Of a DNA stretch of 28,505 nucleotides, positions 1 to 8,256 are shown in pieces. Origin of the DNA: a virus; the IMG/VR virus record IMGVR_UViG_3300029957_000035, positions 1 to 28,505 of that record; one strand, 5' to 3'. Made by a program: the position numbers and the translations under genes. Position 1 is the first letter of the stretch; every line of letters begins with the position of its first letter. The notes below the pieces were generated by a model. That model saw only the letters and a list, made by a program, of their open reading frames with translations, was not told where the DNA came from and did not search any database.

Positions 1-4
1 TTGC

Positions 5-250
5 TCACGCGGGCACCCACAGTTCGTTGTTCAGATCGCGCAGGTGGACAAGACCGGCATGATCAGCAGGTTCGTTGCCTATCATCGTCAGGATCGTGCC
101 GGGTTCAGGATGCACGTTTTCCTGTGCGACCAGTATGCGCTGCAAGGCTTCCCCCATGATCGAACAAGCTTCATCGCGCGTGTCGGCAGCGACACGTGCG
201 GAGACAAATTTGCGATCAGGTTGGGTGAAGATGAACAGCCAGAGTTTCAC
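5..250 (-). CDS. Small unknown protein after the distal tail protein
   Basis: An 81-residue protein starting with GTG; its start overlaps the stop of the DUF2460-type gene by GTGA, which indicates translational coupling. I do not recognise a family. The protein is soluble-looking, begins with a hydrophobic strand (KLWLFIFTQ) and has mixed acidic and aliphatic content, with no membrane segment or cysteine pair. In gene-transfer-agent-like clusters the next genes would be tail-tip proteins (DUF2163, NlpC/P60, host-specificity protein), and those would lie beyond the left edge. A role in tail-tip assembly is suggested only by position. Confidence 0.75.
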   Translation of the reverse strand: MKLWLFIFTQPDRKFVSARVAADTRDEACSIMGEALQRILVAQENVHPEPGTILTMIGNEPADHAGLVHLRDLNNELWVPA

Positions 251-873
251 TTTATACTCGTGAAGGAAAGCTTCTTGAGTTCGTAGACGTAAGAAAGGAA
301 TTTGCTGAAGTCGATTGTGTCGTCATCGAAGCGGCACGGATAGTAGTAGTTGAACGTCACCGTGATCGCGCCGGTCGGCGCTGCGGTGAATGTCACGACA
401 CCCGGTGTCGATGATGACCAGTCGCTGACCGTGTAGTCGGTGCCGTACACCTTTGTGACGCCAGCAACCTTCAGGATGAAATTCGTGCCGCCGCCGATCA
501 GGTTCGGCGCAGTGACGGGTTCCGCGTACCCGCCGAAAAGCTTGACCAACTGGAACGTGGTGACGACACCGGCACCTGTTCCGATTAACTGGTTCGCGAC
601 GTTGTTGTCATCCACGTCCGTGTACAAGAAGCTGTCCCAGCCACCTTGCAACGTGTTGAAGAACGCCAGCATCTGCTGGAACTCCGTGGACGCGCCGATG
701 CCACCTTGACGAAGACCGTTGAATGCAAGCTGCCATTTGTACCGTGGATACGACCAGTCAGCAATGCGCACTTCCTTGCCGCTGACAGAAGTCTGCACGC
801 GCGTCTTCCAGATCGGTGAACGAATAGCTGGCCACGCCAAGATCGGCATCGCTGGAAGAACGGATACGCTCAT
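247..873 (-). CDS. Distal tail protein, DUF2460 / TIGR02217-like
   Basis: This 208-residue protein resembles the DUF2460 family, which includes the distal tail protein of the Rhodobacter capsulatus gene transfer agent (the ring between the tube and the tail tip). Features seen are an N-terminal region with a Y-x-R-x-K-W-x-L-x-F pattern near residues 43-52, a segment about filling a fixed window (FFNTLQGGWDSFLYTD), and a C-terminal YYYPCRFDDDTIDF region typical of the family. Length fits the family (about 200 residues). The start ATG overlaps the tape-measure stop (ATGA). Order tape measure then DUF2460 matches gene-transfer-agent-like tails and supports the call. Confidence 0.88.
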   Translation of the reverse strand: MSVSVLPAMPILAWPAIRSPIWKTRVQTSVSGKEVRIADWSYPRYKWQLAFNGLRQGGIGASTEFQQMLAFFNTLQGGWDSFLYTDVDDNNVANQLIGTGAGVVTTFQLVKLFGGYAEPVTAPNLIGGGTNFILKVAGVTKVYGTDYTVSDWSSSTPGVVTFTAAPTGAITVTFNYYYPCRFDDDTIDFSKFLSYVYELKKLSFTSIK

Positions 874-3677
874 GTCGGGTTCGCCATCTTGGTGAAGGCA
901 CCATGGTTGTTGCGCTTGGCTTTCGCGAACGCCGTCACCAGCGCGCTGCTGTTATTGTCGAACAGGCGCTGCACAGACTGGGCGTCCATCGCCGTGATGT
1001 GAACGTGGACGGTGTCACCGCCGCCGCCCAGCGACCCGCCCCCGCCATTGGCCGAAGCCTTGTTGCGGAAGTCTTCAGCGAACGGTTTGGGCAGGATCAT
1101 CTCGCCTTGGTGGATGCGAGCGTTCATGTCGCCGGGAATGTCCCATGCACCTTGCGCGAAGCCTGCGCCGCCAGCGAAGGCGAACGCACCCGCTGCGGCT
1201 GCCATGGACGCGCCGAATTCTGGCGCACCGACATCGATGGGCCACGGTGCCAGCGCAAAGGACGCCACGCCGTTCGCACCGGCCAAGGCGACAGCGGCCT
1301 GCATGGCCAGCGTCGAACTAGCGATCAACGCTGCGGCCTGCGCCACCTGTGCCGTGGCGACAGCCGTGGTCTGCGCGGCCTGCGCTGCGCCCACGGCTGT
1401 CGTCTGTGCGACCTGCCCAGCAGTGACGGCAGTTGTCTGGGCGGTGTTGGCAGCGACGGTCGAAGCGGTCTTGGCAGCCTGCGTCGTGTTGTGGTGCAAC
1501 AGTTCCAGCGCAAGCGTCTTGATCCAGTCCGTCAGCATCTTCATGCCAAGATCGACAAAGGACTGAAGGATGCCGCTGGCGATCTGCTGCATCCCTTGGG
1601 CGAAGGTCTTGCCTTGGAACAGCATGCCGTCGATGGCCGACTTGAACGAATTTTCAATCGAGTTCGTCAGCGTCGTCCACTGCGCCTGTTCTTCCTGACG
1701 CAGTTCCGTGTCGGCCTTGATCACATCGGCGTTGAACTTGCGGACAAGGGCTTCGCGTTCCGTCATGGCTTTGCGCCATTCGTCCGTGCCCTTCACAAGA
1801 CTGGCGTGGTCGGCGTCGAAACGTGCAAGCACCTGCGCTTCAATATCGCGCGTCAGCGCGACTTCCATATCGCGACGATCTTGGGCGCTGATTTCATGCG
1901 CCTTGTATTCGTCATCGATACCCTTCAACGCGGCGCTTAGTTCGGCTTCCTGATCGTTGATGAAGGATTTCAAATCTTCGTCACGCACCTTCTGCGCGTG
2001 AACCATCGCGTCATCGGTGATCTTCTCAAGACGCGCCAGATGCTGCTGTGTCAGGACTTCGCGTTCAGCTTCATCCTGTGCAAGCTTCGCCTTGTCGCCA
2101 GCGTCCGCTTTTTCCTTGCGGTCGATGGCCTGCATCTGGATGTTGTAGAGTTCGTTTTCATGCTTGATCGTGTTGTTTTCGTAGTCTTGATACGTTTCAA
2201 GACCCAGCTTCAGCAGCGTGTCATCGGTCTGCTGTTCGCGCTTGATGCGTTCGGCGGCAGCCTTTTCTTCGATGGTCGCCAGTTCTTCGGCAGCCTTCTG
2301 CGCGGCGCTGTTCTTCTTCTCCGTGACAGGTGCGTCAAGCTGCGGCTTAAAGTCGGGTTCTTTCACCTTCGGCGTAATGGTCACAGACGGGATGTCCGTG
2401 CTGTCACGCATCGCCTTCACGTCATTGTGCAGCTTGGTTTCAATAGCCAGCACATTTGCAGCGTGGGTCTTTTCGCTGTCTTCGATCTTCTGAAGCGCGT
2501 CGTCCCAGTCGGCGGCGGCTTTCGACATGTCCAGCGACGCGACATCGATGAACGCCTGCCCCAGTGCGTGGATCAGGATTTCGCTTTCATCTACGAACGT
2601 CTTGATGTCATCGCCCAGAATGCCGATCCATGCAGCGGTCGCATCGATGGCAGTGGCGACCAGCTTCAGGACATCCAGAAGAAGTTCGAACGCCCCGGAC
2701 AGCGTGCTGCTGGCCGTCGATGTGACGCCCAGCGATGTGGCGACTTTTTCAAGTGCCGTCCACACGGTGGTGACTGCGTTCCACAGCGCGGTGCCGATAG
2801 CGATCAGCGGGTTCCACACCTGTTCGACAGCTTCGGTGCTGGTGACTGTCGCCTTCACCTGCTGCACGAACGCCGTGAAGTCATCGATCAGCGCGACGAT
2901 GGTTGGTTTCATCTTCATAAAGGCAGTGATCGCACCGCCTTCGATGGCCTGACCGATGTCATACAGCTTGTCGTGGACTTCCGTCATCGCGGCGGCGGTC
3001 GGCCCATCCAGTACCACGCCCAGATCGGTGGCGTGCTGTTTCAACTGATCAAGACCAGCAGCGCCCTGATCCAGTATCGGTATCATGTCCGCGCCAGCGC
3101 GACCGAACAGTGATATGGCGATGGCGGTCTTGGCAGGACCATCTGCGGTCGCAGCGAACTTGTCTGCGATCACAGGCAGCAAGCTGTCCAGCGACGTGTA
3201 CTTGTTCTTCAGTTCGTCCGTGGTGATGCCGAGCGAACGGAACGCTGCCGCCTGCATGCCGGTGCCTGACTGGGCAGCCGTCATGTTGCGTTCAAGACGT
3301 TCCAGCATGCGCGCGGCACCTTCGCCGCTTACATCCACCAAGCCAGCGGCGTATGCGAACGCCGTGACTTCTTCGACGGACATGCCCAGTTCTTTGGACA
3401 TAATACCGGCCTTGTCTCCAAGGTCGGCCATTGCCGAAGCGAAGCCGTAGATCGCTTCGGTGACTTGCTTGATCGCTTCGTAGGCGATAGTGATTTCAGC
3501 AACCATGAACGCTTTGCTGAGTTCGTCACCAAGACCCTTGGCGGCGTCCCCGGCATCGCTCATGCCGTCTTTCATGCCATCGGCGGCTTGCCGAATAGCA
3601 TTCTGCGCCTGCTGCATCTTGTCCAGCAGATCGGTGATGGTCGCAGTGATCTGGACGTTGATGTCGCCATCGGCCAT
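870..3677 (-). CDS. Tail tape measure protein
   Basis: A 935-residue protein, the longest in the window, located directly after the tail chaperone genes as expected for a tape measure that sets tail length and is threaded through the tube. The N-terminal 60 residues are helical and Q/A/D rich; residues about 85-260 hold the conserved hydrophobic core (ELGMSVEEVTAFAYAAG, SLFGRAGADMIPIL). A long charged coiled coil follows (about 470-690). Residues 733-785 are an Ala/Thr/Gln tract of roughly 11-residue units built on QTTAV. A hydrophobic Gly/Ala segment follows, and the C-terminus has the common tape-measure pattern GDMNARIHQGEMIL. A ribosome site AAGGA lies 9 nt before ATG. At about 1.5 angstrom per residue the predicted tail is roughly 140 nm. 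Confidence 0.93.
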   Translation of the reverse strand: MADGDINVQITATITDLLDKMQQAQNAIRQAADGMKDGMSDAGDAAKGLGDELSKAFMVAEITIAYEAIKQVTEAIYGFASAMADLGDKAGIMSKELGMSVEEVTAFAYAAGLVDVSGEGAARMLERLERNMTAAQSGTGMQAAAFRSLGITTDELKNKYTSLDSLLPVIADKFAATADGPAKTAIAISLFGRAGADMIPILDQGAAGLDQLKQHATDLGVVLDGPTAAAMTEVHDKLYDIGQAIEGGAITAFMKMKPTIVALIDDFTAFVQQVKATVTSTEAVEQVWNPLIAIGTALWNAVTTVWTALEKVATSLGVTSTASSTLSGAFELLLDVLKLVATAIDATAAWIGILGDDIKTFVDESEILIHALGQAFIDVASLDMSKAAADWDDALQKIEDSEKTHAANVLAIETKLHNDVKAMRDSTDIPSVTITPKVKEPDFKPQLDAPVTEKKNSAAQKAAEELATIEEKAAAERIKREQQTDDTLLKLGLETYQDYENNTIKHENELYNIQMQAIDRKEKADAGDKAKLAQDEAEREVLTQQHLARLEKITDDAMVHAQKVRDEDLKSFINDQEAELSAALKGIDDEYKAHEISAQDRRDMEVALTRDIEAQVLARFDADHASLVKGTDEWRKAMTEREALVRKFNADVIKADTELRQEEQAQWTTLTNSIENSFKSAIDGMLFQGKTFAQGMQQIASGILQSFVDLGMKMLTDWIKTLALELLHHNTTQAAKTASTVAANTAQTTAVTAGQVAQTTAVGAAQAAQTTAVATAQVAQAAALIASSTLAMQAAVALAGANGVASFALAPWPIDVGAPEFGASMAAAAGAFAFAGGAGFAQGAWDIPGDMNARIHQGEMILPKPFAEDFRNKASANGGGGSLGGGGDTVHVHITAMDAQSVQRLFDNNSSALVTAFAKAKRNNHGAFTKMANPT

Positions 3678-3682
3678 TCACG

Positions 3683-4066
3683 TCAGTCCTTCTTGGCAAC
3701 GATCACAGGGGTATCAAGCAACCCAGCCGCACGTGCAATCGGCGTCAGCGCGTTGATCATCTCCAATGTTCCAAGCGGAAGATCGTCAAATTCTTCGCGC
3801 GTAAGATCGGGCGATCCGCGTGTCAGCGCGGTGAAGACGATTTCCAGCATCGTGTCGTAGTGGTCCTGTGACAGGTACGACGCGAGCTTGTCCATGCTGC
3901 CGCCTTCAACCTTCGCGCTGGCGAGGATGTGGGGTAGGATGACTGTCAGTTTCGGAACGATTATGCGGTTCTGCTTGGGACCAAGCTTCGGCAGCGGCCA
4001 GTCTTGATCGCCAATGGTGATCGTAGTCGTGCCCGCGTCAGCAGGCTTCGAATGCGCAACGCTCAT
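3683..4066 (-). CDS. Tail assembly chaperone-like protein, short paralogue
   Basis: A 127-residue protein immediately upstream of the tape measure, the position of tail assembly chaperones (lambda G/GT-like). It has a strong AAGGAG ribosome site 9 nt before ATG, so it is made independently. Its core is clearly homologous to the neighbouring longer protein: both contain a W-P-(L/I)-P segment, then D-x-x-(L/V)-(D/E)-IVF-x-ALTRG-x-PD and a following (E/D)-(E/D)-F-(D/E)-D-x-P region, then an A-GL end. The function is inferred from position and the paralogy rather than from a recognised catalytic motif. Confidence 0.8.
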   Translation of the reverse strand: MSVAHSKPADAGTTTITIGDQDWPLPKLGPKQNRIIVPKLTVILPHILASAKVEGGSMDKLASYLSQDHYDTMLEIVFTALTRGSPDLTREEFDDLPLGTLEMINALTPIARAAGLLDTPVIVAKKD

Positions 4067-4077
4067 CTTCTTCTCCT

Positions 4078-4707
4078 TCAGTTTATTTTTATATCGCCTT
4101 CAGGGAACATGTTCAGCAGCCGGTCAACGGTGCTGGCGTCCATCGGTTCGATGTCGTCCTGAACTTCTGCGTCAGGTTTATATTTCAGATAGCCAGCAGC
4201 CACGACTGGCAGCGGCGGGTACTTCTTCCATGCTGCGTACTGGGCGTTCATGCGCGCGACCGTCAGCGCGTCTTCCCAGTAGTCAGGCGTGGTGCCCGGC
4301 AGGAAGTTGCAGAACTCTGCGATCACCGCGTCCCAGTCCGGCCACTCAGGTTTGACCGATAGCGGGCCGGGTTTCTTCTTGTCGTCACGCAGGCCGGTCT
4401 GGCGCATGATGACCGGAACCGCTTCGCGCAGTTCGGTGGTGGAGACTGGCCAGTCTTCGAAGTCATCCTTGTCGATGTCAGGATGTCCGCGCGTCAGCGC
4501 CATGAACACGATGTCCACCAGCGCGTCGTAGCTGTTGGCTTGCAGGCGGTCCATGGCAGGAAGGATGAAGCGAAGCTGGCGCGGCGCAAACGGTGGAATG
4601 GGCCACGCCAGCCCGGCAACTACGATTGATGGGTATTCAATCAGAAGCTTCCGGTTCGGCTTCAGCCGGTCCTGCATCAACGGGTGAAGCGGGTTCGACT
4701 TCGGCAT
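4078..4707 (-). CDS. Tail assembly chaperone-like protein, long paralogue
   Basis: I place the start at ATG 4707 (AAGG about 10 nt upstream), giving 209 residues; a GTG/ATG further upstream would run deep into the preceding small gene. The first 110 residues are paralogous to the 127-residue protein that follows (shared ALTRG-x-PD motif). The C-terminal 90 residues (W-x-D-W-D-x-V-I-A-E-F pattern, then a Y/P-rich region) are absent from the short copy. The overall plan, a short form and a long form sharing an N-terminal domain, recalls lambda G and GT, but here the forms come from two genes. The start overlaps the preceding 62-residue gene by 71 nt, which is unusually long. Confidence 0.78.
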   Translation of the reverse strand: MPKSNPLHPLMQDRLKPNRKLLIEYPSIVVAGLAWPIPPFAPRQLRFILPAMDRLQANSYDALVDIVFMALTRGHPDIDKDDFEDWPVSTTELREAVPVIMRQTGLRDDKKKPGPLSVKPEWPDWDAVIAEFCNFLPGTTPDYWEDALTVARMNAQYAAWKKYPPLPVVAAGYLKYKPDAEVQDDIEPMDASTVDRLLNMFPEGDIKIN

Positions 4708-4825
4708 ATCCGTGTGCCTTCGCTGTTTCGACGTGATGGTCAGATACGAGGACTTCGCCGTTCTCATCCGGTGCGTAGACCGAATTTTGAACGGCGAAGC
4801 CTTGCTTGCCCCGCATGCGTTTCAT
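4637..4825 (-). CDS. Small protein with a Y-x-P-D-x-NG-x-(V/I)-x-V domain
   Basis: A 62-residue product with a good start: GGAG overlapping the stop of the upstream tail tube gene, 8 nt before ATG. Residues 9-43 match the N-terminal 50 residues of the 250-residue virion protein at 18253-19005 (pattern Y-x-P-D-x-NG, then V, then A-x-G-Y/W), a small module I associate with phage structural genes without being able to name it securely. The C-terminal third is an acidic Ala/Glu/Pro tail. It sits between the tail tube and chaperone genes and overlaps the next gene by 71 nt. Confidence 0.68.
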   Translation of the reverse strand: MKRMRGKQGFAVQNSVYAPDENGEVLVSDHHVETAKAHGYAEVEPASPVDAGPAEAEPEASD

Positions 4826-4830
4826 TCAAC

Positions 4831-5577
4831 TTACTCCGATGTCACGATGCTGCCCCAGTTGTTCGAACCGTCCGCGAACGCTTGGAACTCAAAGTCGTTG
4901 ATGGTGTAGTCCGTGTTCTTCATCGGCATGTTCATCTTGGTCGCGCGACATGCGTTAAACTTCATGAACAACGTCTTGGTCGTTCCCTGAACGGTGTAGT
5001 TCTGTTCAAGGATCAACTGGAACTGCGGACCTGTACCCATCAGCGCCGATGTGCCAGCGACGTTCAGCAGCGTCGAGACGGTGTAGCTGTAGGTGTAGAG
5101 CAACGGTATGGTGTTGTCGGCGGCGTTGTGGGTGTAGACGCCGGAACCAGCCGCAGGCGCGACATAGATGCCAGCGCCAGAGGCCGACGCAGCAGGCTGA
5201 AGCTGAAGCCCGGTGCTGACGTAATAGACACCAAGGTCTTCAACGAACGTCGCGGTGTTGGCCATCGTCGCCGTGCCCGCCGCAGGTGTGTGCGCTTCGG
5301 CCACTGAGATTGTCGAACCTGCGTTGACAGTCTCCGTCATGCCCAGCAGCAGCGCATTGAACCCGTCAGCCTGAATGCGGGCGTACTTCGCTTTGCCGGT
5401 GATCTTGAGTTCGGCAGGTGCGATGTCCACCGGCATCTTGTACTGGCCGATCAGTTCCTTGATCGACTGGCTGAAGTCGATTTCAATATCCTGCAAGACG
5501 CCAAGGACGACAGGACGATTGTACAGAACGTCTGTGCGCTTGGCGATTGCGTTGCCTGAACCGAAATTGAGTTGCAT
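4831..5577 (-). CDS. Major tail tube protein, second copy
   Basis: A 248-residue tube protein candidate directly downstream of, and homologous along its entire length to, the gene at 5608-6354. The first 67 residues differ at only 13 positions by my count, and the last 60 (from the MG-x-GPQF region through NACRATKMN and the DFEFQAF segment) are also highly conserved. The middle (about 75-165), probably surface exposed, is strongly diverged. A ribosome site CGGAG lies 8 nt before ATG. The DFEFQAFxD ending and NTDYT(I)xDF pattern are typical of siphovirus tube proteins. Two intact copies suggest a mixed tube or a specialised second subunit. Confidence 0.87.
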   Translation of the reverse strand: MQLNFGSGNAIAKRTDVLYNRPVVLGVLQDIEIDFSQSIKELIGQYKMPVDIAPAELKITGKAKYARIQADGFNALLLGMTETVNAGSTISVAEAHTPAAGTATMANTATFVEDLGVYYVSTGLQLQPAASASGAGIYVAPAAGSGVYTHNAADNTIPLLYTYSYTVSTLLNVAGTSALMGTGPQFQLILEQNYTVQGTTKTLFMKFNACRATKMNMPMKNTDYTINDFEFQAFADGSNNWGSIVTSE

Positions 5578-5607
5578 TGAATTATCTCCGTTTAGTTGAT
5601 CGCCAGC

Positions 5608-6354
5608 TTATTCAGACAGCGCGAGTGTGCCCCAGTTCAGCGACGCGTCCATGAACGCCTGAAATTCGAAGTCCACGATGGTGTAGTCCGTGTTCTTGAA
5701 AGGCGTGTTCATCTTGGTGGCGCGGCAAGCGTTCAGCTTGACGTACATCGTCTTCACGACGCCTTGAACGGTGTAGGTGTTCGACGCCAGCAGTTCGAAC
5801 TGCGGTCCCGAACCCATCAGCGCATTGGCGCCAGCCATGCTGATCAGCGTGGTGACGGTGCGCGTGTAGTTGAAGTACAACGCAGCAGTGTTGTCGCCCG
5901 CGCTGACGGTGTACGTTCCGACGCCGACTGCGCCCGGAATATACTGACCAAGACCCGGCGCAGCAGAGATAGGCTGAAGCTGAATGCCGGTGTTCTGGTA
6001 GAACACACCCTGATCTTCAATGAACGTCGCGCCGAATGCGACAGTATATGTCGTCGCCGCCATCGTGTGCGCTTCGTTGACGATCAGATCGGTGCCCGAT
6101 GCAGCGGTCAGCGTGTTTCCGAACATCAGTGCGTTGAACATGTCGATCTGCATGCGGGCGAACTTCGCCTTGCCTGTGATCTTCAAGGCAGCAGGTGCCA
6201 CATCGACCGGCAGCTTGTACTGGCCGATCAGTTCTTTCACCGACTGGCTGAAGTCGATTTCCAAATCCTGCAAGACACCCAGCAGGACCGGCTTGTTGTT
6301 GGCCACGTCCGTGCGCTTTGCGACAGCAGTGCCGACACCGAAGTTAAGTTGCAT
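5608..6354 (-). CDS. Major tail tube protein, first copy
   Basis: A 248-residue protein with the strongest ribosome site of the tail genes (AAGGAG, 6 nt before ATG), consistent with a highly expressed structural protein. The same tube-protein signature occurs as in the downstream copy: LQDLEIDFSQS near residue 29, ELIGQYKLPVD near 41, NACRATKMN near 207 and a DFEFQAFMD ending. It lies after the tail terminator gene and before the tape measure, the standard position for a major tail protein. It forms a tandem pair with the next gene, with identical length, which points to a gene duplication with subsequent divergence of the central region. Confidence 0.88.
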   Translation of the reverse strand: MQLNFGVGTAVAKRTDVANNKPVLLGVLQDLEIDFSQSVKELIGQYKLPVDVAPAALKITGKAKFARMQIDMFNALMFGNTLTAASGTDLIVNEAHTMAATTYTVAFGATFIEDQGVFYQNTGIQLQPISAAPGLGQYIPGAVGVGTYTVSAGDNTAALYFNYTRTVTTLISMAGANALMGSGPQFELLASNTYTVQGVVKTMYVKLNACRATKMNTPFKNTDYTIVDFEFQAFMDASLNWGTLALSE

Positions 6355-6366
6355 TTCAAACTCCTT

Positions 6367-6846
6367 TTAGACTGGACGTGTGATTTCAAGCGGGATGTAG
6401 GCAAGGCTTTGGGCGTTATCGCCACCCACGCCTTCAACTATGTTTATCTCTGTGACCTTCACGTTGTATGCGATCTGGTTTCCAGTCGCGTCAAACAGCG
6501 GCTTCTGGACCGGCCCCTGCATCGCGAAGTTCACAGGTTCCAGCAATGCCGTCGCGATACCGACAAGGTTGTTGATGTTGGTGGACGGGATGCCCTGCTG
6601 CGTGTCTTCCGTGCGGCTGTAGATGATCCATTCCGCCATGTACCTGACGATGGGCATCGACTTGCTGCTGTAGTCGAATTGGATCGTGCGTTGCGGCACC
6701 TGCACCTGAAAGATCGCAGGCTGCTGATCAGGACGCAGTTCCGTCCATATCTGCCAGCGGCGCGATGTGTAGGCGAAGGCGGGGTTGCCTGCCACCAACG
6801 CCCACAAGGCGGCGAACACTGTTTCAGGGTTGCTGTAAAAACTCAT
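6367..6846 (-). CDS. Tail terminator / tail completion-like protein
   Basis: A 159-residue protein lying between the HK97 gp10-like neck gene and the tail tube genes, the usual site of the tail terminator that caps the tube and joins it to the head. The N-terminus (ETVFAALWALVAGNPAF, then R-x-W-x-I-W-x-EL near residues 29-37) resembles phage minor tail/terminator proteins. An IIYSRTEDTQ segment and a C-terminal strand pair fit a small alpha/beta fold. ATG overlaps the upstream stop (ATGA). Function is assigned from position plus weak sequence resemblance. Confidence 0.72.
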   Translation of the reverse strand: MSFYSNPETVFAALWALVAGNPAFAYTSRRWQIWTELRPDQQPAIFQVQVPQRTIQFDYSSKSMPIVRYMAEWIIYSRTEDTQQGIPSTNINNLVGIATALLEPVNFAMQGPVQKPLFDATGNQIAYNVKVTEINIVEGVGGDNAQSLAYIPLEITRPV

Positions 6847-7352
6847 TCTGGTTTCACCGCTTCTGCGAGTGCTGCGCGGATGTCGGCTTCGCGTTCGCGC
6901 AGTGCGGATCGCATGAAGGACCGTTCCGGCATGACAATGTCGTGTGGCCGTGTGCGCGGGAATTCGCCAGAGTGAACGCGCGACGCCATGTCGTTGCTGA
7001 CGAAGCGCATCATGCCGCTGGCGTCGATCCAGTACGCGGTGCCACCGGGATGGTGGATGGTGCCGCCGAACTCATGGATCGCGCCGTAGCGGACGGAACT
7101 GTCCGAATAGACGTAACCTGCGATCACTCCATAGCCTTCAAGGATACTGGATCGTTGAATGCTGCGGCGAAGTTTGCCGGTGCGAACGTTCAGCACCTGA
7201 CCATCCAGCTTTTGCTGGATCAACGTATACAGCGCCTGTTGCTGCTGGATGACCGCGTTGCGAACCTTGGTGTAAAGGTCTTTGCCGCGCTTCGTCATCG
7301 TGTCCAGTGCGGTCTGGTAGTCCACGATCACGGTGATTTCCGTGTCGCTCAT
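6843..7352 (-). CDS. Neck protein, HK97 gp10-like
   Basis: A 169-residue protein with the classic HK97-gp10 features: an N-terminal helix (residues 15-50), RTGKLRRSI near residues 57-65, VRYGAIHEFGGTI near 86-98, and a C-terminal R-P-H-x-I-x-M-PERSFMRSAL segment followed by a final helix. Proteins of this type sit at the head-tail interface. It is coupled by ATGA overlaps to both the connector gene upstream and the terminator gene downstream. Confidence 0.87.
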   Translation of the reverse strand: MSDTEITVIVDYQTALDTMTKRGKDLYTKVRNAVIQQQQALYTLIQQKLDGQVLNVRTGKLRRSIQRSSILEGYGVIAGYVYSDSSVRYGAIHEFGGTIHHPGGTAYWIDASGMMRFVSNDMASRVHSGEFPRTRPHDIVMPERSFMRSALREREADIRAALAEAVKPE

Positions 7353-8194
7353 ACCATGATCACGCGCTGGTACTGTTGCAGTATCATCTTCACGAAGTCA
7401 GGCACCGCCTTGACCGAATAGGATGTCGTCATCTGCCCGCCGACCGTTTGCGAGTTGACGCCGACACGCGTCATGTAGGCGTAGCGGTCAGCGATCCATT
7501 CGATCAGCGCCTGCTGAAGATCGACCGGCACGAAGTCGTAGCTGATCTTCACGCCCAGACCGACATCGGCAGCAGAGAAGATGTACTGGCCACCAGCCGG
7601 TCCAAGCGCGTACTGGCCGCTGGCCGGTGTCTCACTGTTCACCAATGTCAGCGCAACGCCAGTCGCAGCGAAGGTAACACCTTCATCGTAGACCCATGTC
7701 GGCTGCGTCGTGACCGTGACCACACCGTTCGCTGCGGGGATGGTCTGAAGTTCGTTCAGCACCGTGTAGCCGGTGACGTAGCTGATCTGCGTGCGCATCT
7801 CGCCTTGCGGGAAGCACGACCCGTAGAGCGTCACGCCTTGCGGATTGCCCGGCACAGTGCCGTCCCAGCTTTCAAGATAGTAGCCGTCAGACCAACCCGA
7901 TCCGCTGCCGGGTACGCTGCTGCCGGGCGACACAGGCTGGTTGTCCACGTAGACCGATGTGACAGACAGCACCGGCCATTCGCGCAGTATCATCTTGTGC
8001 GAACCGTAACCGTTGCGCGTTTCGGTGACGGTTGATTTATAAAACGGAACGCGGTTCACGTAGGTCACGCAAAGCTGCGAGAACCGCGTGATCATGCTTT
8101 TCAGGAGGGCGTCATTGGCGCCTGCGCCAGCGCCAGCGGGGGTCTTGTAGACCCACGCCTTCACGTCATCCAGAAGAACAAGATCACCCTTCAT
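7349..8194 (-). CDS. Head-tail connector (phiE125 gp8 / HK97 gp6-like) with extra domain
   Basis: This 281-residue protein has a helical N-terminal region (LLDDVKAWVY, then LLKSMITRFSQLCVTYVNR near residues 29-47), followed by TETRNGYGSHKMILREWPVLSVTSVYVD, the region conserved in phage gp6-like and phiE125 gp8-like connectors. The C-terminal helix LQQALIEWIADRYAYM is also typical. Simple connectors are near 100-200 residues; the excess lies in a Gly/Ser-rich insert (about 95-200) that is probably surface exposed. Its start is about 60 nt after the capsid gene stop, beyond a terminator-like hairpin, and it overlaps the next gene (ATGA). Confidence 0.82.
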   Translation of the reverse strand: MKGDLVLLDDVKAWVYKTPAGAGAGANDALLKSMITRFSQLCVTYVNRVPFYKSTVTETRNGYGSHKMILREWPVLSVTSVYVDNQPVSPGSSVPGSGSGWSDGYYLESWDGTVPGNPQGVTLYGSCFPQGEMRTQISYVTGYTVLNELQTIPAANGVVTVTTQPTWVYDEGVTFAATGVALTLVNSETPASGQYALGPAGGQYIFSAADVGLGVKISYDFVPVDLQQALIEWIADRYAYMTRVGVNSQTVGGQMTTSYSVKAVPDFVKMILQQYQRVIMV

Positions 8195-8217
8195 TCATCA
8201 CCTGTATAGAAAAGGAT

Positions 8218-8243
8218 GCGCGCCAGCAGAGATGCTGGCGCGC
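8218..8243 (-). terminator. Hairpin after the capsid gene, likely partial terminator
   Basis: A perfect 10-bp GC-rich stem (GCGCGCCAGC / GCTGGCGCGC) with a 6-nt loop, just after the major capsid stop. On the minus strand it is followed by ATCCTTTTCTATA, a T-rich but interrupted tail. It may lower transcription into the connector and tail genes relative to capsid. The stem is seen directly; terminator activity is inference. Confidence 0.6.
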
Positions 8244-8256
8244 AAACTTTACTCAC

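Noticed and set aside
903-1940. Long plus-strand open frames opposite virion genes, for example 903-1940, 1998-3113, 5596-6975, 8305-9666, 10360-11793 and 19746-20534
   Set aside because: They lie entirely opposite well-supported minus-strand genes, have Arg/His/Cys-rich translations with no recognisable domain, and are expected in high-GC DNA.
4067-4100. Possible -1 frameshift from the 209-residue chaperone into the 127-residue one
   Set aside because: The register is right and the frame open, but there is no standard slippery heptamer (A AAA ATA only), the second gene has an excellent ribosome site, and the two proteins are paralogues rather than N- and C-terminal parts.
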